A stretch of DNA of 64,000 bases from Acidobacteriota bacterium (GTDB lineage Bacteria; Acidobacteriota; Terriglobia; Bryobacterales; UBA6623), in assembly GCA_016125275.1 (NCBI GenBank), contig WGMB01000003.1, forward strand, positions 1,219,896 to 1,283,895. The letters run 5' to 3'. Positions 17,428-26,249 of this stretch are shown here, piece by piece. Below the pieces are notes generated by a model. It was given only the letters and a program-made list of their open reading frames with translations, was not told the origin of the DNA and ran no database searches. Position 1 is the stretch's first letter; every line of letters starts with the position of its first letter. The position numbers and the translations under genes were made by a program.

Positions 17428-17682
17428 ATGTCCGACGTGACCAAGCGCATCCTTCTCACGCTGGCGAGCGGGGTCTATTTGGCGAGCCCGGTCGATTTGA
17501 TTCCCGACATCATTCCGGCGCTCGGTCTCGCCGACGACACCGTCTTCCTGCTGCTGATGCTCTACGCCTGGTACACGATGTTCCAGAAGCCGCCCGTTGA
17601 CGACAAGCCCGTGCGCAAGGGCTCCTCGCGGCCACGGGTCATCGACGTCAAGCCGGTCGAAGTGGACCCGGCGCGCGGCTGA
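17428..17682 (+). CDS. DUF1232 (YkvA-like) small membrane protein
   Basis: An 84-residue protein with the DUF1232 core: GVYLASPVDLIPDIIPALGLADD followed by a hydrophobic helix VFLLLMLYAWYTMF. The SP.DLIPD.IP..G..DD pattern is diagnostic. The family is membrane-associated and of unknown function. ATG 17428 is preferred to upstream starts because of the strong GGGGAGGAAG site and because the domain begins only 10 residues in. The C-terminal 30 residues are basic and proline-rich (KPPVDDKPVRKGSSRPR), probably cytoplasmic. Confidence 0.85.
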   Translation: MSDVTKRILLTLASGVYLASPVDLIPDIIPALGLADDTVFLLLMLYAWYTMFQKPPVDDKPVRKGSSRPRVIDVKPVEVDPARG

Positions 17683-17774
17683 TTGGGGGAAAGCGAGGCC
17701 CTTTTCCACCCGACTCGGTAACTCCCGAGCCCCTGCGTTCGCTTTTACATGCGAGCGCGGAGATCTCCCTGAGG

Positions 17775-19466
17775 ATGAAGTTTTCGACGACGCGCCGCCC
17801 TGTCGCGGTCTTACTCTTGTGCACCTGGTTCGGAGCGGCGGCGGTCGCCGCCCAGGACCGGACGGCCGGCGGCGTCGAGTTTCTGCGCATCGAAGGGGTT
17901 CGCGAGTTTCCCGAAGCGACCGAGCCCGGCGCCATCCAGTACGCCTGCGCCCAGAACGCGGCGACGCTGTCGGCGATGTACGCCGAGAAGGGCCTGCCGT
18001 TCCTGCCGGAGCTGGTGCGGAAGCAGAAGGGCTTCAAGGCCTGCCACATCTACTACGAGCCGACCGTGCCGGGCTTTCGGGCGCTCTCCGACGACCGGCC
18101 CATCACGGGCTTCGTCAGCGGCATCCATCCCAACGACTTCATCGCTGATCGCAAGCCCGTGGGCGACAGCCTCAGCGTCATCCAGCAGGTGCTGGGTCAT
18201 ATCGACCGGCCGCTCGACGTGACCCTGACGGTGGTGGCGGACTATCCGCAGTCGGAATGGGAAGCGGCCCTGCGACGGCACTTTCCGGACACGCCGCACC
18301 ACATCCAGCTCGTGGAGAGCGCCGCGCAGGATACGCACCCCTGGGGCCAGGACTACGTGAAGGCCGGCGCCGTGGACGGCGAGCTGCGCTTGATGACGCC
18401 GCGCCGCCTGTACGAAGGCCGCGCCGCCGACGGAGACAAGTTCGAGCCGCTGCTCAACGCCTTCAGCTCCGGCCGCTTCATCCGCTCGAAGCTCTCGTGG
18501 GAAGGCGGCGACCTGCAGTTCTCCCGCGATCCCAAGGACCCCTCCAAGCTGATCCTCCTGTTCGGCTCGACGATTCGGGACTACTGGGGCAAGCAGCTCA
18601 AGCCGCGCGAGTTCGGCTGGGTGTTGCAGGTGGAGTTCGGCGCGGACGCCGTGTTCGACTTGAGCGGCATTGGGCCGCATACCGACTACTTGGTGCAGTT
18701 GCTGCCCGCCGACAACGCCGTGATGGTCTCGCAGCCGGTGCGGCAGGACTACGACCTCTACCGCTCGATCGTGGCCGAGCTGCAAGCCATGTACGGCCGG
18801 CGCGCCCCCAGGGAGCTCGAAGCGCTGCTGGCGGCGCTGACGCTGCTGCAGACCAGCCCGGGCGAGGAGAGCGGCGTGGAGGTGGCGCGGCAGGTCGCGG
18901 CCTTGCATGACAAGCTGCCGGCGATCGTGCCCGCCGTCGATCCGACCGTGGACGCCGGCGTGATCGCCTACATCGAGGCCCATTGCAGCGACGACCTCGA
19001 CAACTGCTTTTCGCCCGACGGCCGCCGCAAGCTGCTGGTGGAGAACCGCGAGCTGCTGCGCCGAGCCCTGGACGTGCTCATCGACGCCGAGGCCGAGCAG
19101 ACCATCCACTGGCAGTTGCTCGACCTGGTCGAGGCGCAACTGCCGGGCATGATCTACCCCATCGACGACAAGCTCGACCGCGTGGCCCAGGACCTCAAGA
19201 GCCGCGGCTTCAAGGTCATCCGCGTGCCGATGCTCTACGGCGACCGCCGGACCAAGGCCTGGCCCGGCATGGCCTACGCCAACCTGCTGGTGTTCGAGAA
19301 GAAGCTCTTCGTGCCCAACTACGGTCTGGGAGCCGCCGAGGAAGGCTACATGAACCTGATGCGCAAGCGGCTGCCGGGCTACGAGGTGATTCCCGTGTCG
19401 GCCCGGATGGGCGTGGCCTCCAACGGCGGCGTGCACTGCGTGTTCGGGCTGCTCCGCGAACCCTAG
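17775..19466 (+). CDS. Exported pentein-fold guanidine-modifying enzyme-like protein (agmatine deiminase-like) with helical insertion
   Basis: A 563-residue protein with a signal peptide ending near VAAQ (residue 27). The order of polar motifs matches the pentein superfamily of agmatine and peptidyl-arginine deiminases: WGQDY (D193), WEGGD (E243, D246), GIGPHTDY (H302, D304) and, just before the C-terminus, SNGGVHCVFG with the presumed nucleophile C555. Unlike agmatine deiminases (about 350 residues) it has an N-terminal region of about 150 residues and an insertion of about 150 residues, mostly helical, between the His and Cys motifs. Chemistry would be hydrolysis or transfer at a guanidinium group, here in the periplasm. 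Substrate (free or peptidyl arginine, agmatine) is unknown. Confidence 0.72.
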   Translation: MKFSTTRRPVAVLLLCTWFGAAAVAAQDRTAGGVEFLRIEGVREFPEATEPGAIQYACAQNAATLSAMYAEKGLPFLPELVRKQKGFKACHIYYEPTVPGFRALSDDRPITGFVSGIHPNDFIADRKPVGDSLSVIQQVLGHIDRPLDVTLTVVADYPQSEWEAALRRHFPDTPHHIQLVESAAQDTHPWGQDYVKAGAVDGELRLMTPRRLYEGRAADGDKFEPLLNAFSSGRFIRSKLSWEGGDLQFSRDPKDPSKLILLFGSTIRDYWGKQLKPREFGWVLQVEFGADAVFDLSGIGPHTDYLVQLLPADNAVMVSQPVRQDYDLYRSIVAELQAMYGRRAPRELEALLAALTLLQTSPGEESGVEVARQVAALHDKLPAIVPAVDPTVDAGVIAYIEAHCSDDLDNCFSPDGRRKLLVENRELLRRALDVLIDAEAEQTIHWQLLDLVEAQLPGMIYPIDDKLDRVAQDLKSRGFKVIRVPMLYGDRRTKAWPGMAYANLLVFEKKLFVPNYGLGAAEEGYMNLMRKRLPGYEVIPVSARMGVASNGGVHCVFGLLREP

Positions 19467-19477
19467 AGGAGCCCGGC

Positions 19478-19483
19478 TATAAT
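19478..19483 (+). promoter_or_regulatory. Candidate -10 TATAAT inside a small inverted repeat
   Basis: A perfect TATAAT ends 20 bases before the ATG at 19504 and lies in the loop between GAGCCC (19469-19474) and GGGCTC. The repeat could also act as a weak terminator for the pentein gene. No -35 is apparent. Confidence 0.35.
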
Positions 19484-19503
19484 CGGGGCTCCGGTCCTGT
19501 TCC

Positions 19504-20703
19504 ATGGCGTCTCTTCCGCAGCGGCCGCCGACGATTCTCATCGTTGACGACGACCAGTTGATCACCGCGTCGCTCAAGAGCCTGTTCGCCCTCGAGACCG
19601 ACTACGACGTCATCGCCCACACCAGCCCCGCCACGGCCGTGCGCGAGGCCGAGGCGCGGCCGGTGGACCTGATCATCTCCGACTTCTTGATGCCGCAGAT
19701 CAATGGCGTGGAGCTGCTCAAGCGCATCCGCGCCTTGCAGCCGGACGCCGTGCGGATTCTGCTGACCGGCTTTGCGGACAAGGAGAACGCCATCCGGGCC
19801 ATCAACGAGGTGGGACTCTACCAGTACCTCGAAAAGCCCTGGGACAACGACGACCTGCTGCTGCTGGTGCGCAACGCCCTTCGCGAGAAGAGCTTGCGCA
19901 AGCAGCTCACTGACAAGGTCCATGAGCTCGACAAGCTGATCGAGCGCCACACCCAGCTCTCGGACCGGCACCAGTCGCTGGAGGAAGAGCTCGAACGCGC
20001 CGCCCGCGTGCAGCGCAGCCTGCTGCCCGAGCGGCTGCCGGAGGTGGAGGGCTTTCAGGCCGGGGCGCTGTTCCGGCCCTGCCGCCAGCTCGGCGGAGAC
20101 TTCTACGACGCCATCCGCCGCAACGGCGCGGTCTACGGTCTGCTGGCCGACGTCAGCGGCCACGGCACGCATTCGGCCCTCAGCGCCATGCTGCTCAAGG
20201 CCGTGTTCGACGAGGCCTGCCAGGACGCCCAGGAGCCGGCCGAGATTCTGGTGGGCATGAACAACCGGCTGCACCGCTTCATGCCGCGCGACCTCTACGC
20301 CTGCGCCATGGTGGCGCGCATCGCCCCCGGCGAGCCGATCCGGCTGGCCAACGCCGGCGTGCCGCATCCGTTCCTGATCCGCGCCGACGGCCGCGTGGAG
20401 GAGACGGCCGTCTCCGGCATGCCGCTGGGGATGTTCGCCGACCTCGACGCCACGGCCTTCGATACGCGCTCGGTGACGCTCGAGGCCGGCGACACGCTGC
20501 TGCTGGCCACCGACGGCCTCGGCGAGGTGCGCAACGCCGACGGCGTCTTCTTCCAGGACGGCCCGTTGCGGGAGACGCTCTCGCAGCAGACCGGCAAGGA
20601 GCCCGCCTGCGTCGTCGAGAGCCTGTTCGACCGGGTTGCGCGCTACCGTGCGCACGAGCACTTCCCGGACGACATCACGCTGATCGCGTTGCGCAGGCTC
20701 TAG
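19504..20703 (+). CDS. Response regulator with PP2C/SpoIIE-type phosphatase output domain
   Basis: A 399-residue cytoplasmic protein. The receiver domain (about 10-130) has the acidic pair D15/D16, phosphoacceptor D60 in LIISDFLMPQINGVELL and the conserved Lys in YLEKPWDNDDL. A short coiled coil (about 135-170) leads into a SpoIIE/RsbU-type PP2C domain that starts AARVQRSLLPERLP and has GGDFYDAIRR, LLADVSGHGTHSAL and DDITLIALRRL, the metal-binding aspartates of the family. Such proteins dephosphorylate anti-sigma-factor antagonists when the receiver is phosphorylated. No histidine kinase, RsbW or RsbV gene is nearby, so its partners are encoded elsewhere. Confidence 0.93.
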   Translation: MASLPQRPPTILIVDDDQLITASLKSLFALETDYDVIAHTSPATAVREAEARPVDLIISDFLMPQINGVELLKRIRALQPDAVRILLTGFADKENAIRAINEVGLYQYLEKPWDNDDLLLLVRNALREKSLRKQLTDKVHELDKLIERHTQLSDRHQSLEEELERAARVQRSLLPERLPEVEGFQAGALFRPCRQLGGDFYDAIRRNGAVYGLLADVSGHGTHSALSAMLLKAVFDEACQDAQEPAEILVGMNNRLHRFMPRDLYACAMVARIAPGEPIRLANAGVPHPFLIRADGRVEETAVSGMPLGMFADLDATAFDTRSVTLEAGDTLLLATDGLGEVRNADGVFFQDGPLRETLSQQTGKEPACVVESLFDRVARYRAHEHFPDDITLIALRRL

Positions 20704-20720
20704 CAAGCCCCGCGAGGGCG

Positions 20721-21149
20721 CTACTGCCGCAGGCCTTGCGACGGGCCCGGCGCCTCAGGCCGCCAGTCCGCCCAGCTCCCCGAGCGCACCCAGGGCCGCC
20801 CGGCGAACGACTGGTTGTAGACGTAGACCCAGGCCCAGCGCGCCGGCTCGATCAGCCGCACCCGCTCGCGCCGATACTGCGAGCGCGAGGGCTGCGCGGG
20901 GTCGTAGTCCTCGAAACGGTCGAGAAAGGCCAGCAGCCGCGGGTCGAGCAGCTCGTAGAGCTCGCCGCGGACGCGCCCCTCGCCCAGCCGCAGCGCCGGA
21001 TAGCGCCCCAGGTCATAGAGCCGGCCGTGGAGCAGGCAGGGCCCCAGCAGGCGCAGCTGCGCCTGGATGCCCAGCCGCCGCTGCACGCCGAAGCGGCGCA
21101 GCAGCGAGCCGTAGAACGCGACGCAGGCGCCCTCGTCCGGGCGGCTCAC
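20721..21149 (-). CDS. Gamma-glutamylcyclotransferase-like (AIG2/GGCT) protein
   Basis: A 142-residue protein starting at GTG, overlapping the stop of the upstream MBL gene by 4 bases (GTGA). The family's substrate loop is FYGSLL (Y13-G14-S15), followed by LHGRLYDLGRYPAL, VRGELYELLDPRLLAFLD and the probable catalytic Glu in RFEDYDP. GGCT-like proteins make 5-oxoproline from gamma-glutamyl amines, but many bacterial AIG2-like members have unknown substrates. It is the last gene of a thirteen-gene minus-strand string. Confidence 0.85.
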   Translation of the reverse strand: MSRPDEGACVAFYGSLLRRFGVQRRLGIQAQLRLLGPCLLHGRLYDLGRYPALRLGEGRVRGELYELLDPRLLAFLDRFEDYDPAQPSRSQYRRERVRLIEPARWAWVYVYNQSFAGRPWVRSGSWADWRPEAPGPSQGLRQ

Positions 21150-22162
21150 TGCGACTTGTAGGTCTTGGAGTAGCCGTTGCGGCCGTTCGTGACGGTGAAC
21201 GAGCCGTTCTTGTCGACCACGGCCTTGATCCAGTTGCCCTGGTCGCCGTCGTCGGTCGCCTGCAAGTTGGCGATCATCTTCTCGTCGGTGTTGGGCGCGC
21301 CGTCGGGCACGAGCGCCTTGTGCATCTGCCAGAGGTCTTCGAGCCGCGCGGAGTGGGTGAGCGTCTGGTAGGTCTCCGGCCGGCCGCCCTTGCGGTGGCC
21401 GTTGTTCATCACGGCCACGCGCGGCTGGATGGCGTTGATGTGCTCGGGCGCGCCGGACATATCCATGCCGTGGTGGGTCACCTGGTAGAGGTCGATCTGG
21501 CCGAGCAGGTTGACCGGGCAGGCCAGCTCATGCTCGAAGTTCCAGCTCAGGTCGCCCAGGTCGAGGAACTCGAACTTGCCCGACCGCAGCAGAAAGCCGG
21601 TGGACTTGCCGTTCTCGGTCTCGTCGAGCGCCTTGGGCTTGGAGTCGGCGCAGAGCGGGTTGGGCTTGACCTTCACCAGCGGCTTGGCTAGGAACTTGCT
21701 GTGCGCGGCCACGAACAGCAGGTCCGCCTTCTGCAACGGCAGCTTGTCGCCCGGCTTCACGGTCATGCGCTTGCCGTCGGCCAGCTTCACGTACTGGTCC
21801 CACAGCACCTTGCCGCGCTCGTCGTTCTTCTCCACCGAATCGCCGTGGTCGACGTAGTGCTCGATGGGCACCATCTTCGCCAGCTCCGGCAGGCCGCCGA
21901 CGTGGTCGGTGTGGAAGTGCGACACGATGAAGTAGTCGATCTTCTTTTTGCCGACCTCGTACTCGAGCACGTTGGCGATGCGCTTGGGGTCTCGGCCGTC
22001 GAAGCCGGGCCAGCCGGCGTCCATCAGCACGGTCTCGCCTTCGGGCGTGACGATCAGCGTGGCGGCGCCGCCCTCCACGTCGATCCAGTAGATCTTGAGC
22101 TCTTGGGACGCCGCCGGCAGAGCGGCCAGCAGCAGCGTGAACAGGGCGGTGAGAGTGCGCAT
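21146..22162 (-). CDS. Exported MBL-fold (ComEC/Rec2-like) metallohydrolase
   Basis: A 338-residue metallo-beta-lactamase-fold protein with a signal peptide (MRTLTALFTLLLAALPAASQ). The metal site is HFHTDH (82-87), preceded by the family's VLMDAGWPG. Later His and Asp ligands are probably in YQVTHHGMDMSG and in FLDLGDLSW. It resembles the hydrolase domain of ComEC and related exported enzymes; the substrate is unknown. A TATACT hexamer (22172-22177, minus strand) ends 9 bases before the ATG, so it may have its own start of transcription in addition to read-through from the 18-base-distant upstream gene. Confidence 0.87.
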   Translation of the reverse strand: MRTLTALFTLLLAALPAASQELKIYWIDVEGGAATLIVTPEGETVLMDAGWPGFDGRDPKRIANVLEYEVGKKKIDYFIVSHFHTDHVGGLPELAKMVPIEHYVDHGDSVEKNDERGKVLWDQYVKLADGKRMTVKPGDKLPLQKADLLFVAAHSKFLAKPLVKVKPNPLCADSKPKALDETENGKSTGFLLRSGKFEFLDLGDLSWNFEHELACPVNLLGQIDLYQVTHHGMDMSGAPEHINAIQPRVAVMNNGHRKGGRPETYQTLTHSARLEDLWQMHKALVPDGAPNTDEKMIANLQATDDGDQGNWIKAVVDKNGSFTVTNGRNGYSKTYKSQ

Positions 22163-22180
22163 CGGCTCATCAGTATACCG

Positions 22181-22600
22181 CTAGCTGGTGTGGTCGAGGA
22201 TGACCTTCCAGCCGCTCTCGGAGCGCTCGAACACCAGCGTAAAGATCCCTTGGGCGTCGCCGCCGTCGGCCGCCGCCCGGGTCAGGTGAAAGCGGCCCAG
22301 CACGGAGGCGTGGTTGGGGCCGAGCGGACGCACCTCCAGGTCGGAGAACCGCAGCGTCCCCATGCGGCCCTTGTCAGGGTAGTCGCGGCGATAGCGCTCG
22401 AGCACCGCTTGGTAGCCGCGGCGGACTTCCTTGCCCACGAACAGCGTGTCGGGCGACTCGGCGTAGCCGGTCATGAAGGCCTCCACGTCGCCGCGGTTCC
22501 AGGCCTCCACCTGGGCGTCGAGCACGGCCCGGATCTCGTCCTCGGGCGAGGCGGCGAAGGCCGTGAGGCCGAGCGTGAGCAGCAGCAGGCAGATCCGCAT
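22181..22600 (-). CDS. Exported NTF2/SnoaL-like protein
   Basis: A 139-residue protein with a signal peptide (MRICLLLLTLGLTAFA) and a single NTF2-like domain: DEIRAVLDAQVEAWNRGDVEAFMTGYA is the typical N-terminal helix pair, and GWKVILDHTS the last strand. The fold is used by ketosteroid isomerase-like enzymes and by pure binding proteins; no catalytic Asp/His pair can be assigned with confidence. ATG 22600 is used because the longer open frame runs antisense-free into the lipocalin gene without a start that makes sense. The upstream lipocalin stop is 38 bases away on the same strand. Confidence 0.8.
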   Translation of the reverse strand: MRICLLLLTLGLTAFAASPEDEIRAVLDAQVEAWNRGDVEAFMTGYAESPDTLFVGKEVRRGYQAVLERYRRDYPDKGRMGTLRFSDLEVRPLGPNHASVLGRFHLTRAAADGGDAQGIFTLVFERSESGWKVILDHTS

Positions 22601-22638
22601 CCCCGTACTGTACCCCGGCCCGGCGCGCGCGGGAGCCG

Positions 22639-23712
22639 CTACTCGACGCCCAGGCGCAGCGGCTTGTCGTAGCCGGTCATCTCCAGATAGCCCCGGCCCT
22701 GGCGGCCGTCGCCCTGGTAGTCCACCGCTCCCTCCCAGTAACTGGGCCCGGCGCGGCTGACGACCTCCTGCCCGTCGAGCGGCGTCATCGCCTGAAAGGT
22801 CAGCCCCAGCCGCGGAACCTCCACGGTCCAGGCCACCGGGTAGCGCGCGCCGGTTCGAGGGGAGGTCCACCAGCCGGTGGGCGTCATGGAGTAGTCGCCG
22901 ACCGACAGATGCTCGGTCCGGCCGTCGCGGTCGATGAACGTCCCTGCCGAGTGCGGGTCCGTGGAGCCGTCCTCGCGCCGGATGCGGTAGAGCATGAGCT
23001 CGGTCCCGTCGTCCCAATCAATGGACATCCAGTCCCAGCCCACCTGGCCGTCGCCCATGGAGTCGGTGGAGATCTCATGGTCCATCCAAGAGACGCCCTC
23101 GACCTCGAAGCGCTCGCCGTCGATCTCGATGGAGCCCTGGGACAGCAGCCGCGTGAAGGAGATGTAGTAGGAGGCCTTGCCCTCTCCGTCGGCCTTTTGG
23201 CTGACGCCGTCGCGGCCCTGGATCACCGGCGGCTTGGCCGGCGTCATCTGCAGGTCGAGGCGGAGCTCCGGGGCGACGGCGCGCAGCCTTTGGCGGCCGA
23301 GCGGGTTGTCCGGCTCCAGCCACTCCGCCTGCCAGTTGCCGTTCCAGATACGGCGCTGCTCGAGCGACGCCCCGGCCAGCCCGGGCCCGCTGCGCTGCAC
23401 GCGCTCGTGCTGCCGGAAGCCGCCGCCTTCGATGTCGCTGAGGGTGAAGTGCGCCAGGTAGAAGTCGCGGATGTCCCAAGGGGAGGACGGGGGCGCGTCC
23501 GCCTCCACGCCGCTGCGGAAGAAGGTCAGCTCGAAGCCGAAGCGCCGGCCCTCGGTCGTTTGCAGGTTGCCGGTGTAGTACCACCACTCGATCTGCAGCT
23601 CCGGGTGGGCGAAGTGGTCGCGCGGAAAGCGGTACTCGCGCCCCGGCCGAGCGGGCTCGAAGGCCGCCAAGGGGGCAAGCAGGAGCAGCAGAGCCGGAAC
23701 CAGCAGCCTCAT
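22639..23712 (-). CDS. AttH/CrtC-like lipocalin-domain exported protein
   Basis: A 357-residue protein with a signal peptide (MRLLVPALLLLLAPLAAF). It shows the AttH/hydroxyneurosporene-synthase-like pattern: FPRDHFAHPELQIEWWYYTGNL, then RRFGFELTFFRSG, AHFTLSD, EGVSWMDHEIS, GWDWMSIDWDDGTELMLYRIR and LEMTGYDKPL near the end. The family has a double lipocalin fold. In AttEFGH-type loci it is encoded with an ABC ATPase and FtsX-like permeases, exactly as here (4-base ATGA overlap with the permease gene). It probably receives a lipid or other hydrophobic compound in the periplasm. Confidence 0.87.
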   Translation of the reverse strand: MRLLVPALLLLLAPLAAFEPARPGREYRFPRDHFAHPELQIEWWYYTGNLQTTEGRRFGFELTFFRSGVEADAPPSSPWDIRDFYLAHFTLSDIEGGGFRQHERVQRSGPGLAGASLEQRRIWNGNWQAEWLEPDNPLGRQRLRAVAPELRLDLQMTPAKPPVIQGRDGVSQKADGEGKASYYISFTRLLSQGSIEIDGERFEVEGVSWMDHEISTDSMGDGQVGWDWMSIDWDDGTELMLYRIRREDGSTDPHSAGTFIDRDGRTEHLSVGDYSMTPTGWWTSPRTGARYPVAWTVEVPRLGLTFQAMTPLDGQEVVSRAGPSYWEGAVDYQGDGRQGRGYLEMTGYDKPLRLGVE

Positions 23713-26249
23713 TCCTCGTGCGCCGCCTCGATCGGGTTGAGCCGCGCCGCCAGCCGCGCCGGATAGAGCCCCGCCGCCACACTCGCCAGGTAGACGCCGG
23801 TCAGCGCCGCCAGCAGCAGGCCGACCGGCCAGTGGAACTGGATGGTCCAGCCGAACGACTGCTTGTTGATGACATAGATGAGCACCAGCGACAGAGCCGT
23901 GCCCAGCGCCGTCCCCAACGTGATCGACAGCAACCCCAGCAGGCCCGACTCGGTGAGGATCAGCTTGCGGATCTGGCCGGCCGAAGCGCCCAGAAAGCGC
24001 AGCACGGCGATCTCGCGCTTGCGGTCGATCACCAGCGCCAGCAGCGCGCCGGCCATGCCCAGCACGGCCACCGTGACGGCGACGGCTTCCAGGGCCCACG
24101 TGATGGCGAAGGTCCGGTCAAAGATGGCGATGGCCTCGGTGCGCAGGCGGCCGTTGGTGGCGATGTAGAGCTCGCGGCCCGGGTTGCGGGCGACGATCTC
24201 GTCGCGCACGGCCTCGGCGTCGGCGCCGGGTTCGAGATAGACGGCCAGGCTGGAGACGGCCGGGTCCGGCAGATACTGCATCAGCACCTTCCGGTCGATG
24301 ATCACCGCGCCGCGCTCGCTGGTGTAGTCGTAGAAGACGCCGAGGTTTTCGAGATCCACCTCGCGGCCGCCGAGCGGCAGCCGGATGTGGTCGCCGGTCC
24401 AGACGTCGTGCTTGCGGGCGAACGGCTCGCTGACCACCACGTAGGGCCCCGTGGGCAGGCAGCTCAAGATTTGGCGGGCGTCGCCGCCTTCCAGAAAGCG
24501 GATGCCGGCGCGTTCGCCGTGCAGCCGGGCGTCGCCGGCGCCGAGGTTGGCGGGCATGCCGTCGTAGCGGATGGGATAGGCCCGAAAGCGGTCGACGGCG
24601 GCCACCTCGGGCAGGGCTTCGATGGCGTCGGCCAAGGCGGCGTCCATGGTGGCGTAGCGGTCGGTGGCGGGGTCGCCGGCCGGGCGCAGGAACAGGTCGG
24701 CCCGCAGTTGGCGATCCATCCACACCAGCACGGTCTCGCGAAAGCTGCCGACCATCACGCCGATGCTCACCAGCATGGCCGTGGCGGTGGAGAGGGCGCC
24801 GACCAGCACGGCCGTCCGGCCCAGCGCCGCCGCCACCGAGCGGGAGCCCAGAAAGCCCTCGATGCCGAAGAGACGGAACGCCAACCGCGTCCCCAACCCC
24901 GACGCCGTCCGCACGAACCAGCGCGCCGCCAGAGCGGAGGCCGCCAGCAGCAGCACCGCCGCCAGGTAGCCGAAGACGGGGATCGACCCCACCGGCGGGG
25001 CCAGCGACGCCAAAGCCGCCAGCAAGGCCAGCAAGCCGCCCCAAGCCAGCCGGCGGCCGACGCCGCGGCCGGCCTCGAAGTCCCTGCGGCCGCGCGCCAT
25101 CGCCTCGGTGGGCGCCACGGCGGCGGCTTCCTTCGCCGGTAGCCAGGCGGACAGCAGGGCCACTCCCACGCCGGCGACGGCGGCGGTGAGCAGGCGCGCC
25201 GGCGTGATGACGATCCGGCCCGGTGCGCTGGTCACGTACAGCGTCTGCACGGTGAGCGACATCAGCTCCACGGCCCCGTTGGCGAGGATGCGCCCGAGCG
25301 CCAAGCCGACGACCGTTCCGGCTGCGCCCAGCACGGCGGCCTCGGCCAAGAACGCCAGCCGCACGTCGCCGCGGGTGGCCCCCAGCGCGCGCAGAACGCC
25401 GATCTCGGGCCGCCGCCGCACCACCGAAACCGCGATGGTGTTGTAGATCAGAAACGCGCCGACGATCAGCGACAGGTAGCTGAGCACCCGCAGGTTCCAG
25501 CGGAAGGCGCCGAGCATCTTGCGGTTCTCCTCGGCGGCCGAGCCGATCGGGACGACCTCCGCTCCTTCCGGCAGGGCGGCTCGCAGCACCGCCGGCCAGT
25601 CCGCGCTCTCGTCCTCGGGCTCGTAGACCTGTACGCGGTCCAGCCGACCGAGCTTGCCCAGCGCCCGTTGGGCCGCGGCGATGTCGAGGATCACCACGTC
25701 GCGCACCGAGACGCCCTGGAAGCCCTCGCCGCGCAGCACCCCGGCGACGCGGTATTCGAGCACGCGGTCGTTGATCTGCAAGCGCAGCGTTCGGCCCGGC
25801 TCGGCGGCGACGGCTTCGCCCGCCCAGACGGCCGTTTCGAGGTCCATGCCCTCGAAGTCGAAGGTCGATTCCGCCCCGCCGGCCTGCGCCCGCTCGAGCG
25901 TGGCGTCGCCCACTAGGTCCAGGCCAAAGACCGGAACCGTCGCGCCGGTCTCCATCACACGGGCGAAGCCTTCCACGCGCGGCGAGAAGGCCAGGTTGTG
26001 AGGCAGCCGCACCAGATCGCCCAGCAGCCGCTCGTCGAACCCGCCGACGGCGGTGACCTCCAAGTCCGCCTGGCCTGTAAGGGTCTCCATCGAGGAGCGG
26101 AAGGAGCCGGCCGAGGCTTCGCCGGCCAAGTCGATCGCCACCACCACGGCCACGCCGAGCGCCACGGCCAGCACGGTCAGCCCGGTGCGGACCGGATCGT
26201 GCAGCAGGGGCCGCCCCAGCAGCCGGTAGAAGACCCGCCAGCGGCTCAT
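23709..26249 (-). CDS. FtsX/MacB-type ABC exporter permease (AttF/G-like, two FtsX units)
   Basis: An 846-residue permease. An N-terminal membrane helix (TGLTVLAVALGVAVVVAIDLAG) is followed by a periplasmic domain, then three helices of the first FtsX unit (LSYLSLIVGAFLIYNTIAVSVV with RRPEIGVLRALGATRGDV after it). A middle pair of helices and a second periplasmic domain follow, and the second FtsX unit ends the protein (EIAVLRFLGASAGQIRKLI, then LLAALTGVYLASVAAGLYPARLAA). Such permeases move lipids or lipoproteins out of the inner membrane rather than importing solutes. It overlaps the ATPase gene upstream and the lipocalin gene downstream by 4 bases each, so all three are one translational unit. 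Confidence 0.92.
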   Translation of the reverse strand: MSRWRVFYRLLGRPLLHDPVRTGLTVLAVALGVAVVVAIDLAGEASAGSFRSSMETLTGQADLEVTAVGGFDERLLGDLVRLPHNLAFSPRVEGFARVMETGATVPVFGLDLVGDATLERAQAGGAESTFDFEGMDLETAVWAGEAVAAEPGRTLRLQINDRVLEYRVAGVLRGEGFQGVSVRDVVILDIAAAQRALGKLGRLDRVQVYEPEDESADWPAVLRAALPEGAEVVPIGSAAEENRKMLGAFRWNLRVLSYLSLIVGAFLIYNTIAVSVVRRRPEIGVLRALGATRGDVRLAFLAEAAVLGAAGTVVGLALGRILANGAVELMSLTVQTLYVTSAPGRIVITPARLLTAAVAGVGVALLSAWLPAKEAAAVAPTEAMARGRRDFEAGRGVGRRLAWGGLLALLAALASLAPPVGSIPVFGYLAAVLLLAASALAARWFVRTASGLGTRLAFRLFGIEGFLGSRSVAAALGRTAVLVGALSTATAMLVSIGVMVGSFRETVLVWMDRQLRADLFLRPAGDPATDRYATMDAALADAIEALPEVAAVDRFRAYPIRYDGMPANLGAGDARLHGERAGIRFLEGGDARQILSCLPTGPYVVVSEPFARKHDVWTGDHIRLPLGGREVDLENLGVFYDYTSERGAVIIDRKVLMQYLPDPAVSSLAVYLEPGADAEAVRDEIVARNPGRELYIATNGRLRTEAIAIFDRTFAITWALEAVAVTVAVLGMAGALLALVIDRKREIAVLRFLGASAGQIRKLILTESGLLGLLSITLGTALGTALSLVLIYVINKQSFGWTIQFHWPVGLLLAALTGVYLASVAAGLYPARLAARLNPIEAAHEE

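Noticed and set aside
17811-19577. A 588-codon minus-strand frame opposite the pentein gene
   Set aside because: Antisense shadow; the plus-strand gene has signal peptide and ordered catalytic motifs.
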